Positions 63,151 through 64,000 of a stretch of DNA of 64,000 bases are shown here, in pieces (position 1 is the first letter of the stretch; the number at the start of each line of letters is the position of its first letter). Both the position numbers and the translations under genes were made by a program. This stretch comes from Methylotenera sp. (GTDB lineage: Bacteria; Pseudomonadota; Gammaproteobacteria; Burkholderiales; Methylophilaceae). The notes beneath the pieces were generated by a model. The model made no database searches and was not told the origin of the DNA. It saw only the letters and a list, made by a program, of their open reading frames with translations. The DNA lies in the NCBI GenBank assembly GCA_030682715.1, contig JAUXNQ010000019.1, positions 23,797 to 87,796 of the forward strand. Reading direction: 5' to 3'.

Positions 63151-63264
63151 CTAGATGCAATTACCCTTTTTTGCTTGTCCTGGTGGGCAATGATGTCCAA
63201 AGTGATGACATCCACTGATAAATAGAGTGGAAACGAGTAGTAATAATGAGATTGTTTTATTCAT
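63151..63264 (-). CDS. 37-aa putative small lipoprotein (not in the ORF track)
   Basis: MNKTISLLLLVSTLFISGCHHFGHHCPPGQAKKGNCI; lipobox FISGC then His/Cys-rich tail. Confidence 0.65.
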   Translation of the reverse strand: MNKTISLLLLVSTLFISGCHHFGHHCPPGQAKKGNCI

Positions 63265-63296
63265 TTATCCAAGGTAACACAGATAACAAAATTTAG

Positions 63297-64000
63297 ATAA
63301 CTTATTATTATCTATATACACCACTGTCTGGAGATTTGAGTTTAGGCATTACCTTAAGGCAGAACTACAACCGAGAAGCCCCCAGACTTGCCGCCCAAGT
63401 AGCACGCTACGCGCATGCCAAGCAGTTTCGGAGGATGCGCGCGGTACTTAAGACACAGCGCACCATACTAGGTCGTGTATGGCGAGATATGCAACGTAAG
63501 CTTAGTGTAGATCAAAGCAATCTTGAAGTGGTCAAAGCAACATTGACCAAAGTGCAACGCCTACTCACACAGCAGCGTACCGACAAAAACAAGCGCTACA
63601 GTATGCATGCGCCTGAAGTTGAATGCATCGCCAAAGGCAAGACTCGTCACCCCTATGAGTTTGGTGTGAAAGTCAGCGTAGCAACGACCCACAAAGAAGG
63701 CTTGGTGGTGGGCATCAAGAGCATGTCTGGTAATCCGTATGATGGACATACTTTACCTTTGGCCGTGAAGCAGATTGGCGAGTTGAGCAATCGCGCACCG
63801 AAAGCAGTGTTTGTGGACAGAGGCTACCGTGGCATTGAAATTCCTGATGTGACAATCTGGCGAAGTGGACAGAAGCGTGGCGTGACCCCCAGTGTTAAAA
63901 AAGCCATTCACCGGCGTAGTGCTATAGAACCCGCGATTGGGCATATGAAGAGCGATGGAAGGCTCGGCAGAAATTGGCTGAAAGGCGAGCTAGGAGATGC
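63297..64000 (+). mobile_element. IS5-family transposase remnant, 5'-truncated and continuing past the window end
   Basis: Open frame ...LRQNYNREAPRLAAQVARYAHAKQFRRMRAVLKTQRTILGRVWRDMQRKLS...YSMHAPEVECIAKGKTRHPYEFGVKVSVATTHKEGLVVGIKSMSGNPYDGHTL...AIEPAIGHMKSDGRLGRNWLKGELGD; no N-terminal domain or plausible start before a stop at 63294-63296. Confidence 0.85.

Noticed and set aside
63294-63314. tagataa-cttatta-ttatcta hairpin left of the IS remnant
   Set aside because: Only 7 bp, A/T-only apart from one G/C pair; expected by chance in AT-rich DNA
63561-63944. Minus-strand ORFs 63561-63749 and 63753-63944
   Set aside because: Antisense to the transposase frame, which has clear IS5-type motifs
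1-64000. Search for CRISPR arrays, tRNA/rRNA genes and phage or defence islands
   Set aside because: No regularly spaced repeats, cloverleaf-like segments or phage/defence gene motifs were seen by eye; short ncRNAs cannot be excluded without covariance-model searches

Overview
This 64 kb window looks like a chromosomal segment of a methylotrophic betaproteobacterium (Methylophilaceae-like; taxon inferred from gene content only). Most of it is housekeeping. The minus strand carries hisZ(partial)-DUF2065-hflC-hflK-hflX-hfq-gltX, a tripartite RND efflux operon with a divergent TetR regulator, rimO, a ZIP transporter, pgeF, rluD, and der-bamB-yfgM-(two orphan oligopeptide-type ABC ATPases + SIMPL)-hisS-ispG-rodZ-pilW-rlmN-ndk. 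The plus strand carries the formyltransferase/hydrolase (fhc) operon of tetrahydromethanopterin C1 metabolism with a PPOX-like flavoprotein gene embedded in it, a MASE1-GGDEF cyclase, a TrhO-like rhodanese, clsB, and an ~8 kb lipid-modification cluster (two CFA-type methyltransferases, DUF2878, DUF1295, DUF6134-like, lipocalin, desaturase, flavin amine oxidase, DUF1365). These are followed by a split mnmC, a TPR/OGT-like glycosyltransferase and pilU. The right end has a soluble Cache-Cache-CheW-like protein, a PAS-GGDEF-EAL protein, a 37-aa lipoprotein missing from the ORF track, and a 5'-truncated IS5-type transposase running off the window. No CRISPR array, rRNA or tRNA was recognised. The best candidates for under-described biology are the PPOX gene inside fhc, the lipid cluster, the double-sensor CheW protein, the 37-aa lipoprotein, and several perfect intergenic hairpins or operators. 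I found no clear novel defence system or mobile system.
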